Shown: in pieces, positions 1 through 5,730 of the stretch
Layout of the letters: each line of letters begins with the position of its first letter
How positions within the stretch are numbered: position 1 is the first letter of the stretch
Assembly: GCA_030152425.1 (NCBI GenBank)
Contig: JASLJP010000247.1
Coordinates: forward strand, 1 to 7,417
Direction of reading: 5' to 3'
DNA from: Aquirhabdus sp.
Lineage (GTDB): Bacteria; Pseudomonadota; Gammaproteobacteria; Pseudomonadales; Moraxellaceae
DNA length: 7,417 nt
Program-made: the position numbers and the translations under genes
The notes under the pieces: model-generated
The model's database searches: none
Told to the model about the DNA's origin: nothing
What the model saw: the letters and a program-made list of their open reading frames with translations, nothing else

Positions 1-8
1 GTTTCGCG

Positions 9-41
9 CTTGATTTTTCAAATCAAGATCGCAATTTTATA
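9..41 (+). promoter_or_regulatory. Palindrome and possible promoter upstream of corA
   Basis: A perfect inverted repeat, CTTGATTT (9-16) / AAATCAAG (20-27), has a 3-nt spacer. TTGATT (11-16) could serve as a -35 with TTTTAT (35-40) as a -10 at 18-bp spacing, so the palindrome would overlap a -35 box. Alternatively it is the end of a terminator for a gene to the left, although the T-rich stretch comes 8 nt late. The promoter reading is weak. Confidence 0.3.
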
Positions 42-133
42 GGTAATGAAATAAACCATATTTACACAATAAAGGTTATGGCGAATTGTCACAAAATTGT
101 GGTGAAATGGCTGTACTCGCAGCACCTTAATGG

Positions 134-1315
134 ATGGATCATCCTATGAATAATAAAGCCCCCGTGCTTGCCCCCATCCCAGAGTCAGATCCCGCACTGC
201 ATGACCCCAGCGAGCGCCATGTCCCGCTGTCCAATGCTGAATTGACCGAAGCTGCACGTCAGCAGTCCTTAGCCCCGCATACCTCGCGTCTCGCCCAGTA
301 TTGTTCCAATCGCCCGCAAAGCTCGGGGGTGGTCAACTGTGTCGCCTATAGTCGCTCGACCGGACTACGCCTCGACTATTTGGCGCTCTGCGATGTCAGC
401 GAAGTCATGGCGGCGGACAAAGACGTCTTTGTCTGGATCGGCCTGTTTGAGCCGCCGGCCGATGTGCTGTCCGAGGTGCAGCATGAGTTTGGCCTGCATG
501 AGCTGGCGGTCGAAGACGCCAGCCGCGGCCATCAGCGCGCCAAAATCGAAAGTTATGAAGACTCGCTGTTTGTCTTGGTGCGCACCGCACAGCTCATCGA
601 CCGCGAGATCGTGTTTGGCTCGACCTCGATGTTTCTGGGCGAGCGCTTCCTGATCACTATTCGCCAAGGTGCCTCGGTCTCCTATACCACGGTGCGGGAG
701 CACTGCGAAAAACACCCGCAAAAGATGCGCGCCATGGGCCCGGGCTATGTGATGCACGGCATCCTCGACTTTATCGTCGACAACTTCCTGCCTATCACCC
801 AACAGCTCGGCGACAAGCTGCGCAGCCTGGAGGGCGAGATTTTCTCGGCACACTTTAGCAAGTCCACGCTGCGCTACCTCTATGACCTCAAGTCCGAGCT
901 GATCAAGCTGCGTCTGGCCGTGATCCCGCTGCGCGAGATCTGCGGCTATTTCCTCTATCATGACCACGACGACCTAAAGACCTATTTCCCGTCTTCGGCC
1001 AAGCCCTATTTTCGCGACATTCAAGACCATGTGCTGGGCACGCTGGACGCCATCGAAGGGCAGAGCGAGGTGCTCCGCCTCGGCATGGACACTCATCTGG
1101 CATTGGTCGGGGTCGGGCAGAACGAGATCGTCAAGCGACTCGCCTCATGGGCGGGTATCTTGGCCGTCCCGACCCTGATGACCAGCTACTACGGCATGAA
1201 CTTTGCCAATATGCCCGAGCTGCACTGGCAGTACGGCTACTACATCTGGGCAGCACTGATGATCTTTGCCTCGGTCATGCTCTACTTCAAGCTCAAGTCG
1301 GTCAAGTGGCTATAA
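134..1315 (+). CDS. corA: CorA-family magnesium/divalent cation transporter
   Basis: Inner-membrane CorA-type channel, expected to be a homopentamer admitting Mg2+ (possibly Co2+/Ni2+) down its electrochemical gradient. The protein is 393 aa. Residues about 1-65 form a polar, proline-rich N-terminal extension. Residues about 85-330 are the cytoplasmic alpha/beta and long-helix region, including the family-typical stretch HELAVEDASRGHQRAKIESY. Two C-terminal TM helices follow (about 335-353 and 368-387). The diagnostic selectivity motif YGMNF lies at 353-357, followed by the conserved periplasmic MPEL (360-363) and a short basic cytoplasmic tail. The start is uncertain: neither ATG 134 nor the in-frame ATG 146 has a good Shine-Dalgarno. 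GGATGG at 132-137 would suit ATG 146, giving 389 aa. It is a stand-alone gene, with tesB 129 bp downstream on the same strand. The family is certain from GMN and MPEL; the exact ion is inferred. ZntB-type zinc transporters share this fold. Confidence 0.95.
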   Translation: MDHPMNNKAPVLAPIPESDPALHDPSERHVPLSNAELTEAARQQSLAPHTSRLAQYCSNRPQSSGVVNCVAYSRSTGLRLDYLALCDVSEVMAADKDVFVWIGLFEPPADVLSEVQHEFGLHELAVEDASRGHQRAKIESYEDSLFVLVRTAQLIDREIVFGSTSMFLGERFLITIRQGASVSYTTVREHCEKHPQKMRAMGPGYVMHGILDFIVDNFLPITQQLGDKLRSLEGEIFSAHFSKSTLRYLYDLKSELIKLRLAVIPLREICGYFLYHDHDDLKTYFPSSAKPYFRDIQDHVLGTLDAIEGQSEVLRLGMDTHLALVGVGQNEIVKRLASWAGILAVPTLMTSYYGMNFANMPELHWQYGYYIWAALMIFASVMLYFKLKSVKWL

Positions 1316-1342
1316 GCCGCATTGCTCGGCGTGCTACCAGCA

Positions 1343-1366
1343 TGGCGGGAATTTGTTGACCCGCCA
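1343..1366 (+). terminator. Weak stem-loop downstream of corA
   Basis: The 7-bp perfect stem TGGCGGG (1343-1349) / CCCGCCA (1360-1366) has a 10-nt AT-rich loop. It lies 28 bp past the corA stop. There is no strong U-run directly after it, only a TATTTT a few bases on. It may be an inefficient terminator or an mRNA 3' stabiliser rather than a classical terminator. Confidence 0.4.
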
Positions 1367-1432
1367 GTTCAGTATTTTCGCGGTTAATTGTTTTATGATG
1401 AGCAACATGAATCGGTTAATTCGTAGAAATCA

Positions 1433-1437
1433 AGAGG
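1433..1437 (+). promoter_or_regulatory. tesB ribosome binding site
   Basis: AGAGG lies 7 nt before ATG 1445. This fixes the tesB start. A possible -10 (TATGAT, 1394-1399) lies upstream, but I see no matching -35. Confidence 0.7.
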
Positions 1438-1444
1438 TGGTGGT

Positions 1445-2335
1445 ATGACGACACTCACGCAAAGCTTTCGAGAGCAACTGACCTCGGAACTGGTAGACAT
1501 CCTCACGCTGGAAAAGCTCGAAGAAGACCTATTTCGTGGTCAGAGCCGTAATTTTGTCGGTGCGCGTGTCTTTGGCGGTCAGGTGCTGGGTCAGGCGCTG
1601 CGCGCCGCAAGCCTCACCACCGATGGTCGTCCGGCGCACTCGCTGCATGGCTATTTCTTAAATGCCGGCGATGCCTCAGCACCGATCATCTATCAGGTCG
1701 ATCGTCTGCGCGATGGCCGCAGTTTCCTCAGTCGCCAAGTGCGTGCCATTCAGCATGGCAAGATCATCTTTACCATGATGGCCTCGTTTGCACCGCTGGA
1801 AGAGGGTCTGAATTTTCAGATCGACGCGCCGATGGTGCCCGAAGCCGAGTCGCTGAAAAGCGAAAACGAACTGAAAAAACTCATCGCGCCGTTCCTACCG
1901 GAAAAAGTCCGCGCCAATCTGCTGCGTGAGCGCCATGTCGAGATCCGCCCGATCAATCCGACCAATCCCTTTACCCCCGTGCCCGAAGTGCCGCAGCGCG
2001 CCCACTGGCTACGCACCCACTCACGCCTGCCGGACGATCCAAACATCCATCAGGCCGTCATCGCCTTTACCTCGGATTTTTCCCTGATGGGCGCCGGGCT
2101 GATGCCGCATGGCATTAGCTTTATGACCCCGAGCCTGCAGGCGGCAAGTATCGACCACAGCATGCATTTTCACCATCCGATCCGCGCCGATGAGTGGCTG
2201 CTATACGATATCAATGCCACCCAAACCGGCAACGCCCGCGGCCTCAACTTTGGCCGTATGTGGCAAAACGGCATACTGGCCGTCAGCACCAACCAAGAGG
2301 GTCTGATCCGGTTGCGCGAAACCGAGCATAGGTGA
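1445..2335 (+). CDS. tesB: Acyl-CoA thioesterase II
   Basis: Cytosolic double-hotdog thioesterase that hydrolyses medium- and long-chain acyl-CoA to free fatty acid and CoA. The protein is 296 aa, close to E. coli TesB (286 aa). The N-terminal hotdog (about 15-120) carries the conserved RVFGGQVLGQAL (41-52), HSLHGYFL (65-72) and RDGRSF (89-94). A linker of about 125-180 follows, then the C-terminal hotdog (about 185-292) with SDFSLM, PHGISF, SIDHSMHFH and STNQEG. By alignment from memory, the E. coli catalytic set Asp204/Thr228/Gln278 corresponds here to Asp211, Ser235 and Gln284, so Thr is replaced by Ser. The start at ATG 1445 is supported by AGAGG 7 nt upstream. It is probably monocistronic and ends at a strong terminator facing engB. 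The family assignment is secure; the physiological substrate is not known from sequence. Confidence 0.96.
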   Translation: MTTLTQSFREQLTSELVDILTLEKLEEDLFRGQSRNFVGARVFGGQVLGQALRAASLTTDGRPAHSLHGYFLNAGDASAPIIYQVDRLRDGRSFLSRQVRAIQHGKIIFTMMASFAPLEEGLNFQIDAPMVPEAESLKSENELKKLIAPFLPEKVRANLLRERHVEIRPINPTNPFTPVPEVPQRAHWLRTHSRLPDDPNIHQAVIAFTSDFSLMGAGLMPHGISFMTPSLQAASIDHSMHFHHPIRADEWLLYDINATQTGNARGLNFGRMWQNGILAVSTNQEGLIRLRETEHR

Positions 2336-2343
2336 TCAGATCG

Positions 2344-2363
2344 CGCTTAAGATCAGTTAAGCG
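2344..2363. repeat. Inverted repeat just after tesB
   Basis: CGCTTAA (2344-2350) and TTAAGCG (2357-2363) form a perfect 7-bp stem around a 6-nt GATCAG loop, starting 9 nt after the tesB stop. No U-tract follows, so it is not itself a standard terminator. It could be a 3'-end stabiliser or a protein site. Confidence 0.45.
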
Positions 2364-2411
2364 TGGCTGGTGGCTGCCTTGTAAGGCTCGGGTGTAAAGT
2401 GCTCAGATGTC

Positions 2412-2444
2412 AAAAAGCCGAGGATGGATGCCTCGGCTTTTTTT
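2412..2444. terminator. Bidirectional rho-independent terminator between tesB and engB
   Basis: AAAAAGCCGAGG (2412-2423) and CCTCGGCTTTTT (2431-2442) form a perfect 12-bp stem with a 7-nt loop. The T-run extends to 2444 and the A-run at the other end serves the opposite strand. It lies between the 3' ends of the convergent tesB and engB genes and should stop transcription both ways. Confidence 0.95.
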
Positions 2445-2464
2445 ATGCTGGGGGAGTGCTGGCC

Positions 2465-3262
2465 TTAGTACTCATCCAACATAATATGATGCTTGATGGT
2501 CGACACCGGATCGGTAACGGTAGGCTCTAGGTCCTCTGCAACCTTCTCCGGCATACGGCCATAGTGCAGACGCTCAGCCATGACGCGGGCGAGGTCTTCC
2601 AGCCCCTGACGACGCAGCGCGGAAAATAGCTGGATGGAGAAGTCGAGGCCATCGGCTTTGAGCTGTTTTTTGACATCGAGCAGGGTGGTGTTGGCTGGGC
2701 CACGGTTCAGTTTGTCAGACTTGGTCAGCAGCACATGGACGTACAGGTTGCGTGACTTTGCCCACTGCAGCATCATCTTGTCGAAATCTTTGAGCGGATG
2801 GCGGATATCCATCAGCAGCACGAGGCCAGTCAGGCTGTTGCGCTGGATCAGGTATTTTTCCAGCTCTTTTTGCCACACCAGCTTCATGGCTTCGGGCACA
2901 GCGGCGTAGCCATAGCCGGGTAGGTCGACAATGCGTTGGTCGGTATTTTGCAGGGTAAAGAAGTTGATCATCTGCGTGCGACCCGGGGTCTTTGATGCAC
3001 GCGCCAGTTGTTTTTGCGCAGCCATGGCATTGATCGCTCTGGATTTGCCCGCTTTGGAGCTTCCGGCAAAGGCGATCTCTAATCCTGTGTCCGGTGGACA
3101 CAGCGACAGCTTGGGCGCGCTGGTCATGAACTCGGCGCGGCGCAGCCAGTTGAGCAGCGGCTGCGCGTCAACGGCCTCTGGCGTGTCTACACCGGCCGCA
3201 AGCACGGTCTCAGGCGTAGGCATTTCGGGCGCTGCAGATGTTTTTTTTGTCGAGCTGGGCAT
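2465..3262 (-). CDS. engB: Ribosome-biogenesis GTPase EngB (YihA/YsxC)
   Basis: TRAFAC-class GTPase needed for late assembly of the 50S ribosomal subunit, and essential in many bacteria. The protein is 265 aa, longer than E. coli YihA (about 210). The extra length is an Ala/Pro/Thr-rich N-terminal extension (about 1-35) and a C-terminal tail (about 240-265). Motifs in order: G1 P-loop GSSKAGKS (67-74), switch I KTPGRTQ (91-97), G3 DLPGYG (113-118), G4 TKSD (180-183), and G5-like FSAL (213-216). The P-loop is unusual: the family norm is GRSNxGKSS. The start ATG 3262 has only a weak AGG about 10 nt upstream. Codons 5-8 contain a run of eight A. The gene is transcribed away from the cytochrome c5 gene, a neighbourhood also familiar from Pseudomonas, where a cytochrome c gene lies beside engB. 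The identification is firm. Confidence 0.96.
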   Translation of the reverse strand: MPSSTKKTSAAPEMPTPETVLAAGVDTPEAVDAQPLLNWLRRAEFMTSAPKLSLCPPDTGLEIAFAGSSKAGKSRAINAMAAQKQLARASKTPGRTQMINFFTLQNTDQRIVDLPGYGYAAVPEAMKLVWQKELEKYLIQRNSLTGLVLLMDIRHPLKDFDKMMLQWAKSRNLYVHVLLTKSDKLNRGPANTTLLDVKKQLKADGLDFSIQLFSALRRQGLEDLARVMAERLHYGRMPEKVAEDLEPTVTDPVSTIKHHIMLDEY

Positions 3263-3289
3263 GGTTCAAAGCCTAAAGAATTCGCGCCC

Positions 3290-3318
3290 ATTATAAAACG
3301 AATCGTGAACGAATCCGC
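3290..3318 (-). promoter_or_regulatory. Likely engB promoter with tandem 8-bp repeats
   Basis: The minus strand carries a perfect TATAAT (plus-strand ATTATA at 3290-3295), 28 bp before the engB ATG. No good -35 is visible at 16-18 bp. The spacer region holds two exact direct copies of AACGAATC (3297-3304 and 3308-3315), offset by 11 bp, about one helical turn. They may form an operator that replaces a strong -35. Confidence 0.5.
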
Positions 3319-3320
3319 TA

Positions 3321-3349
3321 TTAAGTTTCGCTATAGATCACGATATAAT
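3321..3349 (+). promoter_or_regulatory. Likely promoter of the cytochrome c5 gene
   Basis: A perfect -10 TATAAT lies at 3344-3349, with a weak -35 TTAAGT at 3321-3326 and 17-bp spacing. If used, it gives a 5' leader of about 135 nt before ATG 3491. It is divergent from the engB promoter, so the two would share regulatory DNA. Confidence 0.5.
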
Positions 3350-3479
3350 TAAACCTCGATAAACGGTTGAAATTTTGCCAAATCGTTCATATTGATAGGG
3401 TGCAGGGTAAAAGCAATTGTCTATCATCTTGGCCAGCGCGATGACGCCGTATTCTCGGTCTCACGCAGCCAGCGTCCAC

Positions 3480-3484
3480 AGGAG
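3480..3484 (+). promoter_or_regulatory. Cytochrome c5 ribosome binding site
   Basis: AGGAG lies 6 nt upstream of ATG 3491. It selects this start over an in-frame upstream codon at 3392, which would add 33 residues ahead of the signal peptide. Confidence 0.85.
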
Positions 3485-3490
3485 CATGTT

Positions 3491-3832
3491 ATGCGTGATG
3501 TCTCTGCTGCAAACCTCGACCGACCGCGCCGTATCGGCTTCGTGGTCAAGTCCGCGCTACTGTCCACGCTGATCTTGGCGGGTGCCTGTGGCACAGCCCA
3601 AGCGGCACTGACCGATCAGTATGGCCGCTCGTGCGCCACCTGCCATCAGTCCGGTGTCCTGGGTGCGCCAAAGTCGGGCGACAAAGCCGCATGGGCGCTG
3701 CGCATGAAACAAGGCATGCCGGTCATGATCAAGCATGCCAAAGAAGGCTATAAAAACATGCCCGCCCGAGGCCTGTGCAACACCTGCACCGACGAAGAAT
3801 ACGCAGCCCTGATCAAGATGATGGCGAACTAA
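3491..3832 (+). CDS. Periplasmic cytochrome c5 family protein
   Basis: Small c-type cytochrome, an electron carrier in the periplasm that probably links quinol oxidation to terminal oxidases. The protein is 113 aa. Residues 1-38 form a signal peptide: a basic stretch RPRR (11-14), a hydrophobic core VVKSALLSTLILAGA, and a probable cleavage after AQA (38). The mature part is about 75 aa, the usual c5 size. The covalent haem site is C48-A-T-C51-H52. The likely axial Met is M90 in NMPARG. It is followed by the c5-type cysteine pair C96-N-T-C99 and DEEY, which in this family forms a disulfide. A Cys at 33 gives only a poor lipobox, so a lipoprotein is less likely. AGGAG 6 nt upstream sets the start. 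The family is clear; the redox partner is unknown. Confidence 0.93.
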   Translation: MRDVSAANLDRPRRIGFVVKSALLSTLILAGACGTAQAALTDQYGRSCATCHQSGVLGAPKSGDKAAWALRMKQGMPVMIKHAKEGYKNMPARGLCNTCTDEEYAALIKMMAN

Positions 3833-3833
3833 A

Positions 3834-3850
3834 GCCGTTGTCGCAGCGGC
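3834..3850 (+). terminator. Stem-loop after the cytochrome c5 gene
   Basis: GCCGTTG (3834-3840) pairs with CAGCGGC (3844-3850), 7 bp including one G-U, around a 3-nt loop directly after the TAA. The nearest T-run (GTTTTAT) is more than 10 nt later, so it is an imperfect terminator at best. It may protect the mRNA 3' end. Confidence 0.4.
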
Positions 3851-3931
3851 AAGTGATCCCCCCGTTTTATCTTAAATCATGCGCATCCGTCCTCGCCCCT
3901 TTGGGTCGTGGTGAGGTGGCATGGCGGGTTG

Positions 3932-3976
3932 CAGCTTTAGATCGTCACGATCCCTACACATAATGCTGTAAAGCTG
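3932..3976. repeat. Nested inverted repeats upstream of the NSS-like gene
   Basis: The outer arms CAGCTTTA (3932-3939) and TAAAGCTG (3969-3976) are exact 8-bp complements. Immediately inside the left arm is a second palindrome, GATCG TCA CGATC (3940-3952). They lie about 75-120 bp upstream of the start at 4053, a position suited to an operator or structured leader. A -10-like TATAGT (3995-4000) follows, without a convincing -35. Confidence 0.4.
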
Positions 3977-4040
3977 AGCACTGTTTTCGGGCATTATAGT
4001 GTCCAAGCGGAATGAATAAATACAAACGTTGTTAATGCAA

Positions 4041-4045
4041 AGAGA
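4041..4045 (+). promoter_or_regulatory. Ribosome binding site deciding the 4053 start
   Basis: AGAGA lies 7 nt before ATG 4053. The alternative in-frame codons TTG 4029 and ATG 4035 have no comparable site. Confidence 0.6.
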
Positions 4046-4052
4046 TGAAAAC

Positions 4053-5279
4053 ATGGCGATTTTAAATCGATGGCAAGGAGTGCTGATTGCCTTTTTGATG
4101 ACGGTACTGTTGACTGGACGGTTGCTGCCCTTGGTGGCCGTTGGACCGCGCCAGATCGACTTCTGGCTGGTATGGCTGCTGTGTATGGTGCTACTGGCGC
4201 TGCCGGTCTTGCTGCTGGAGTCCGCACTGGCGAAGCGTAGTCAAGCCCTGCCGCTACTAGCCCTCCCTGTTCTGACCCGCGAGGCGGATGTTGGACCGCG
4301 CTGGCGGATCAATGGCTGGATCGCCGTGCTGGGTGCGCTCTTGCTGGCGGGCGGTTTGGTCGCGCAGATCAATGCCTTGATGCCGCCGTTGCTGCATTTG
4401 ATTTTCCCGGATGCGGCACATGCGCCATCGGCGTTGATCGCAGCACTGACCACCGGTCTGATCATCGTTGCCGCCTTTGCCTTGTCCTTTGTCAACCAGC
4501 AAAAGCTGGCCGTCACCGGTGCACTGTATCTGGTCGTGCTGGTCGTGTTGGAGCTGGCCAATGTCCGCGCCGCCACGTGGCAGTGGACATCATTTGCCTG
4601 GATCGAGTGGTCAGGTGCGGTGATCCTCGCGCTGGCGTCTACCGGGCTGGGTCTGGGTCTGTATTGGGTTGCCGCACTGCAAGACACACCGCTACCGGCC
4701 AAAACCGACACCCCCAAAGCCTATGGCGCAAGCAAAGCCAAGGCCGATGTACCTCGCGTTTCGATCCTGCCGATCTGGATCGCGCAGTTGTTTGGAGGCT
4801 TGGTCGTCGCACTGGGCTATAGCCAGACCTTCCCAGACTACGCCAACAGTGTCAGTGCCGACGCCAGTGCAGTCGCCCAACAAGTGCCGATGATCTATGG
4901 CTATACTTGGGCGCTGTACATTGCAGCATTGATCTGTGGTGCGGCGCTATTGCTCAGTTTTGTCCGTTTGCAACTGCGCGCACGCGGCTTTGCGCCGATC
5001 ATCGTTGCCGTAATTTCGCTCGCCAGTCTGGCGCTGTGGGTACTGCCGATTACCACGTGGTTGGTCGTGCTGACCTCCACGGTGTTGCTGGTTGTTTCCG
5101 CCGTCTATGCCGTGTTTAGTGGCTGGCGTATGAAGAGCAGCCACCTGCGCAAAGCGCTGAATTTCGATAACGAAGCCCTGTACAACCTATGGCGTGTGCA
5201 AGTGCGTATCCTCGTGCCTTTGGCGGTGACGGTGGCACTGGTTGCGCTGATCGCTCAGCTCCTGCAGCAAGTGCATTGA
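4053..5279 (+). CDS. 11-TM membrane protein, distant NSS/SNF-type transporter homologue
   Basis: Inner-membrane protein of 408 aa with about 11 hydrophobic segments, near residues 8-29, 36-56, 87-108, 126-146, 152-170, 186-208, 238-257, 283-304, 313-331, 333-356 and 383-405. A charged loop (about 211-236) holds Lys, Asp and Pro. The pattern 'FWLVWLLCMVLLALPVLLLE' plus SALAKRS (37-63), the WRINGWIAVLG entry to TM3, and the terminal LWRVQVRILVPLAVTVAL resemble bacterial Na+-dependent NSS (LeuT-type) transporters. However, the TM1 signature expected in NSS (G-N-x-W-R-F-P, part of the Na+/substrate site) is not there; only GRLLPL (22-27) remains. Transport activity is therefore uncertain. The length is slightly short for NSS (about 440-500). 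Its stop nearly abuts the rnfH start, so the two are probably cotranscribed. The CDS is certain; family placement is by eye only. Confidence 0.7.
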   Translation: MAILNRWQGVLIAFLMTVLLTGRLLPLVAVGPRQIDFWLVWLLCMVLLALPVLLLESALAKRSQALPLLALPVLTREADVGPRWRINGWIAVLGALLLAGGLVAQINALMPPLLHLIFPDAAHAPSALIAALTTGLIIVAAFALSFVNQQKLAVTGALYLVVLVVLELANVRAATWQWTSFAWIEWSGAVILALASTGLGLGLYWVAALQDTPLPAKTDTPKAYGASKAKADVPRVSILPIWIAQLFGGLVVALGYSQTFPDYANSVSADASAVAQQVPMIYGYTWALYIAALICGAALLLSFVRLQLRARGFAPIIVAVISLASLALWVLPITTWLVVLTSTVLLVVSAVYAVFSGWRMKSSHLRKALNFDNEALYNLWRVQVRILVPLAVTVALVALIAQLLQQVH

Positions 5280-5281
5280 GT

Positions 5282-5647
5282 GTGAGTGAGCATCCCATCG
5301 GTGAGACAGCGCAGGTGATCGACGTCACCTGCGCGACGGTCAATGCCGGTGTGCCGCTGGTGCGCCTCTACCGGATACCGCTTGGCACGAGCGCAGCCGC
5401 ACTGGTGCGCCGGACCGCAGCCTTCCAAACCGACTACGACCTCACCAGCCCCACGCCAGTGGCGACACTGCCGCCGATGGGGGTGTTTAGCCAAAAAATA
5501 GCCGATCCGGAACACTACATTCTGCAAGACGGCGACCGCCTAGAGCTGTATCAGCCGCTGATCCTGACGCCGATGGAAGTCCGTCGGGCGCGGGCGCGTG
5601 TCCATCCGGTGGGCAAAAGGAAGCCACGGGTAAATGGTCGGCGCTAA
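5282..5647 (+). CDS. rnfH: RnfH family ubiquitin-fold protein
   Basis: Small beta-grasp (ubiquitin-like) protein of the RnfH/UPF0125 family. The name comes from association with Rnf electron-transport genes, but the biochemical role is unclear. The family pattern is visible: an N-terminal strand VIDVTCATVNAGV, RLYRIPLGTS for the 'vp.Gtt' strand, MGVFSQKI for 'vGifgk', then LQDGDRLELYQPLILTPMEVRRARAR, which matches the strongly conserved DGDRVEIYRPL..DPKE.RR.RA ending. The start is uncertain. GTG 5282 gives 121 aa, and TTG 5276 would overlap the upstream stop. GTG 5315 gives 110 aa, closer to the usual length of about 95-110. None has a strong Shine-Dalgarno, which fits translational coupling to the upstream membrane-protein gene. 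ratA, the common gammaproteobacterial neighbour of rnfH, is not adjacent here. A GC-rich hairpin sits at 5309-5334. Confidence 0.88.
   Translation: MSEHPIGETAQVIDVTCATVNAGVPLVRLYRIPLGTSAAALVRRTAAFQTDYDLTSPTPVATLPPMGVFSQKIADPEHYILQDGDRLELYQPLILTPMEVRRARARVHPVGKRKPRVNGRR
5309..5334. repeat. Perfect 10-bp inverted repeat in the 5' end of rnfH
   Basis: GCGCAGGTGA (5309-5318) and TCACCTGCGC (5325-5334) are exact complements separated by TCGACG. The stem would be very stable in RNA. It starts 27 nt into rnfH from GTG 5282 and contains the alternative GTG 5315. It could limit rnfH translation or be a DNA operator. Confidence 0.7.
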
Positions 5648-5674
5648 CGGCTGCTCAGCAAATCTCGCCCATAA

Positions 5675-5709
5675 AAAATCCCCCGCCTGCTCAACAGTCG
5701 GGGGATTTT
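5675..5709. terminator. Bidirectional terminator between rnfH and bamE
   Basis: AAAATCCCCCG (5675-5685) and CGGGGGATTTT (5699-5709) form an 11-bp perfect stem. The 13-nt loop can extend it by CTG/CAG. TTTT ends the plus-strand stem, with a further TTT after one C. The A-run from 5673 gives a U-run on the minus strand. It serves the convergent rnfH and bamE genes. Confidence 0.93.
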
Positions 5710-5730
5710 CTTTAAGCGACAGTGCCGCGC

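Noticed and set aside
10..26. FNR/Anr-type site in the TTGAT...ATCAA palindrome before corA
   Set aside because: The half-sites are separated by 7 nt, while an FNR site needs 4.
365..967. 200-codon open frame on the minus strand inside corA
   Set aside because: It is antisense to a gene with a clear CorA motif set, and its translation resembles no family. It is a by-product of the high-G+C codon pattern.
3392..3490. N-terminal extension of the cytochrome from the 3392 start
   Set aside because: It would place 33 polar residues before the signal peptide, and AGGAG is ideally placed for ATG 3491.
4241..4717. 158-codon open frame on the minus strand inside the membrane-protein gene
   Set aside because: It is an antisense shadow of the transmembrane coding frame, with no ribosome site or family resemblance.
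5189..5281. Upstream ATG extension of rnfH into the membrane-protein gene
   Set aside because: The added 31 residues overlap the conserved C-terminal helix of the upstream gene and do not look like RnfH.
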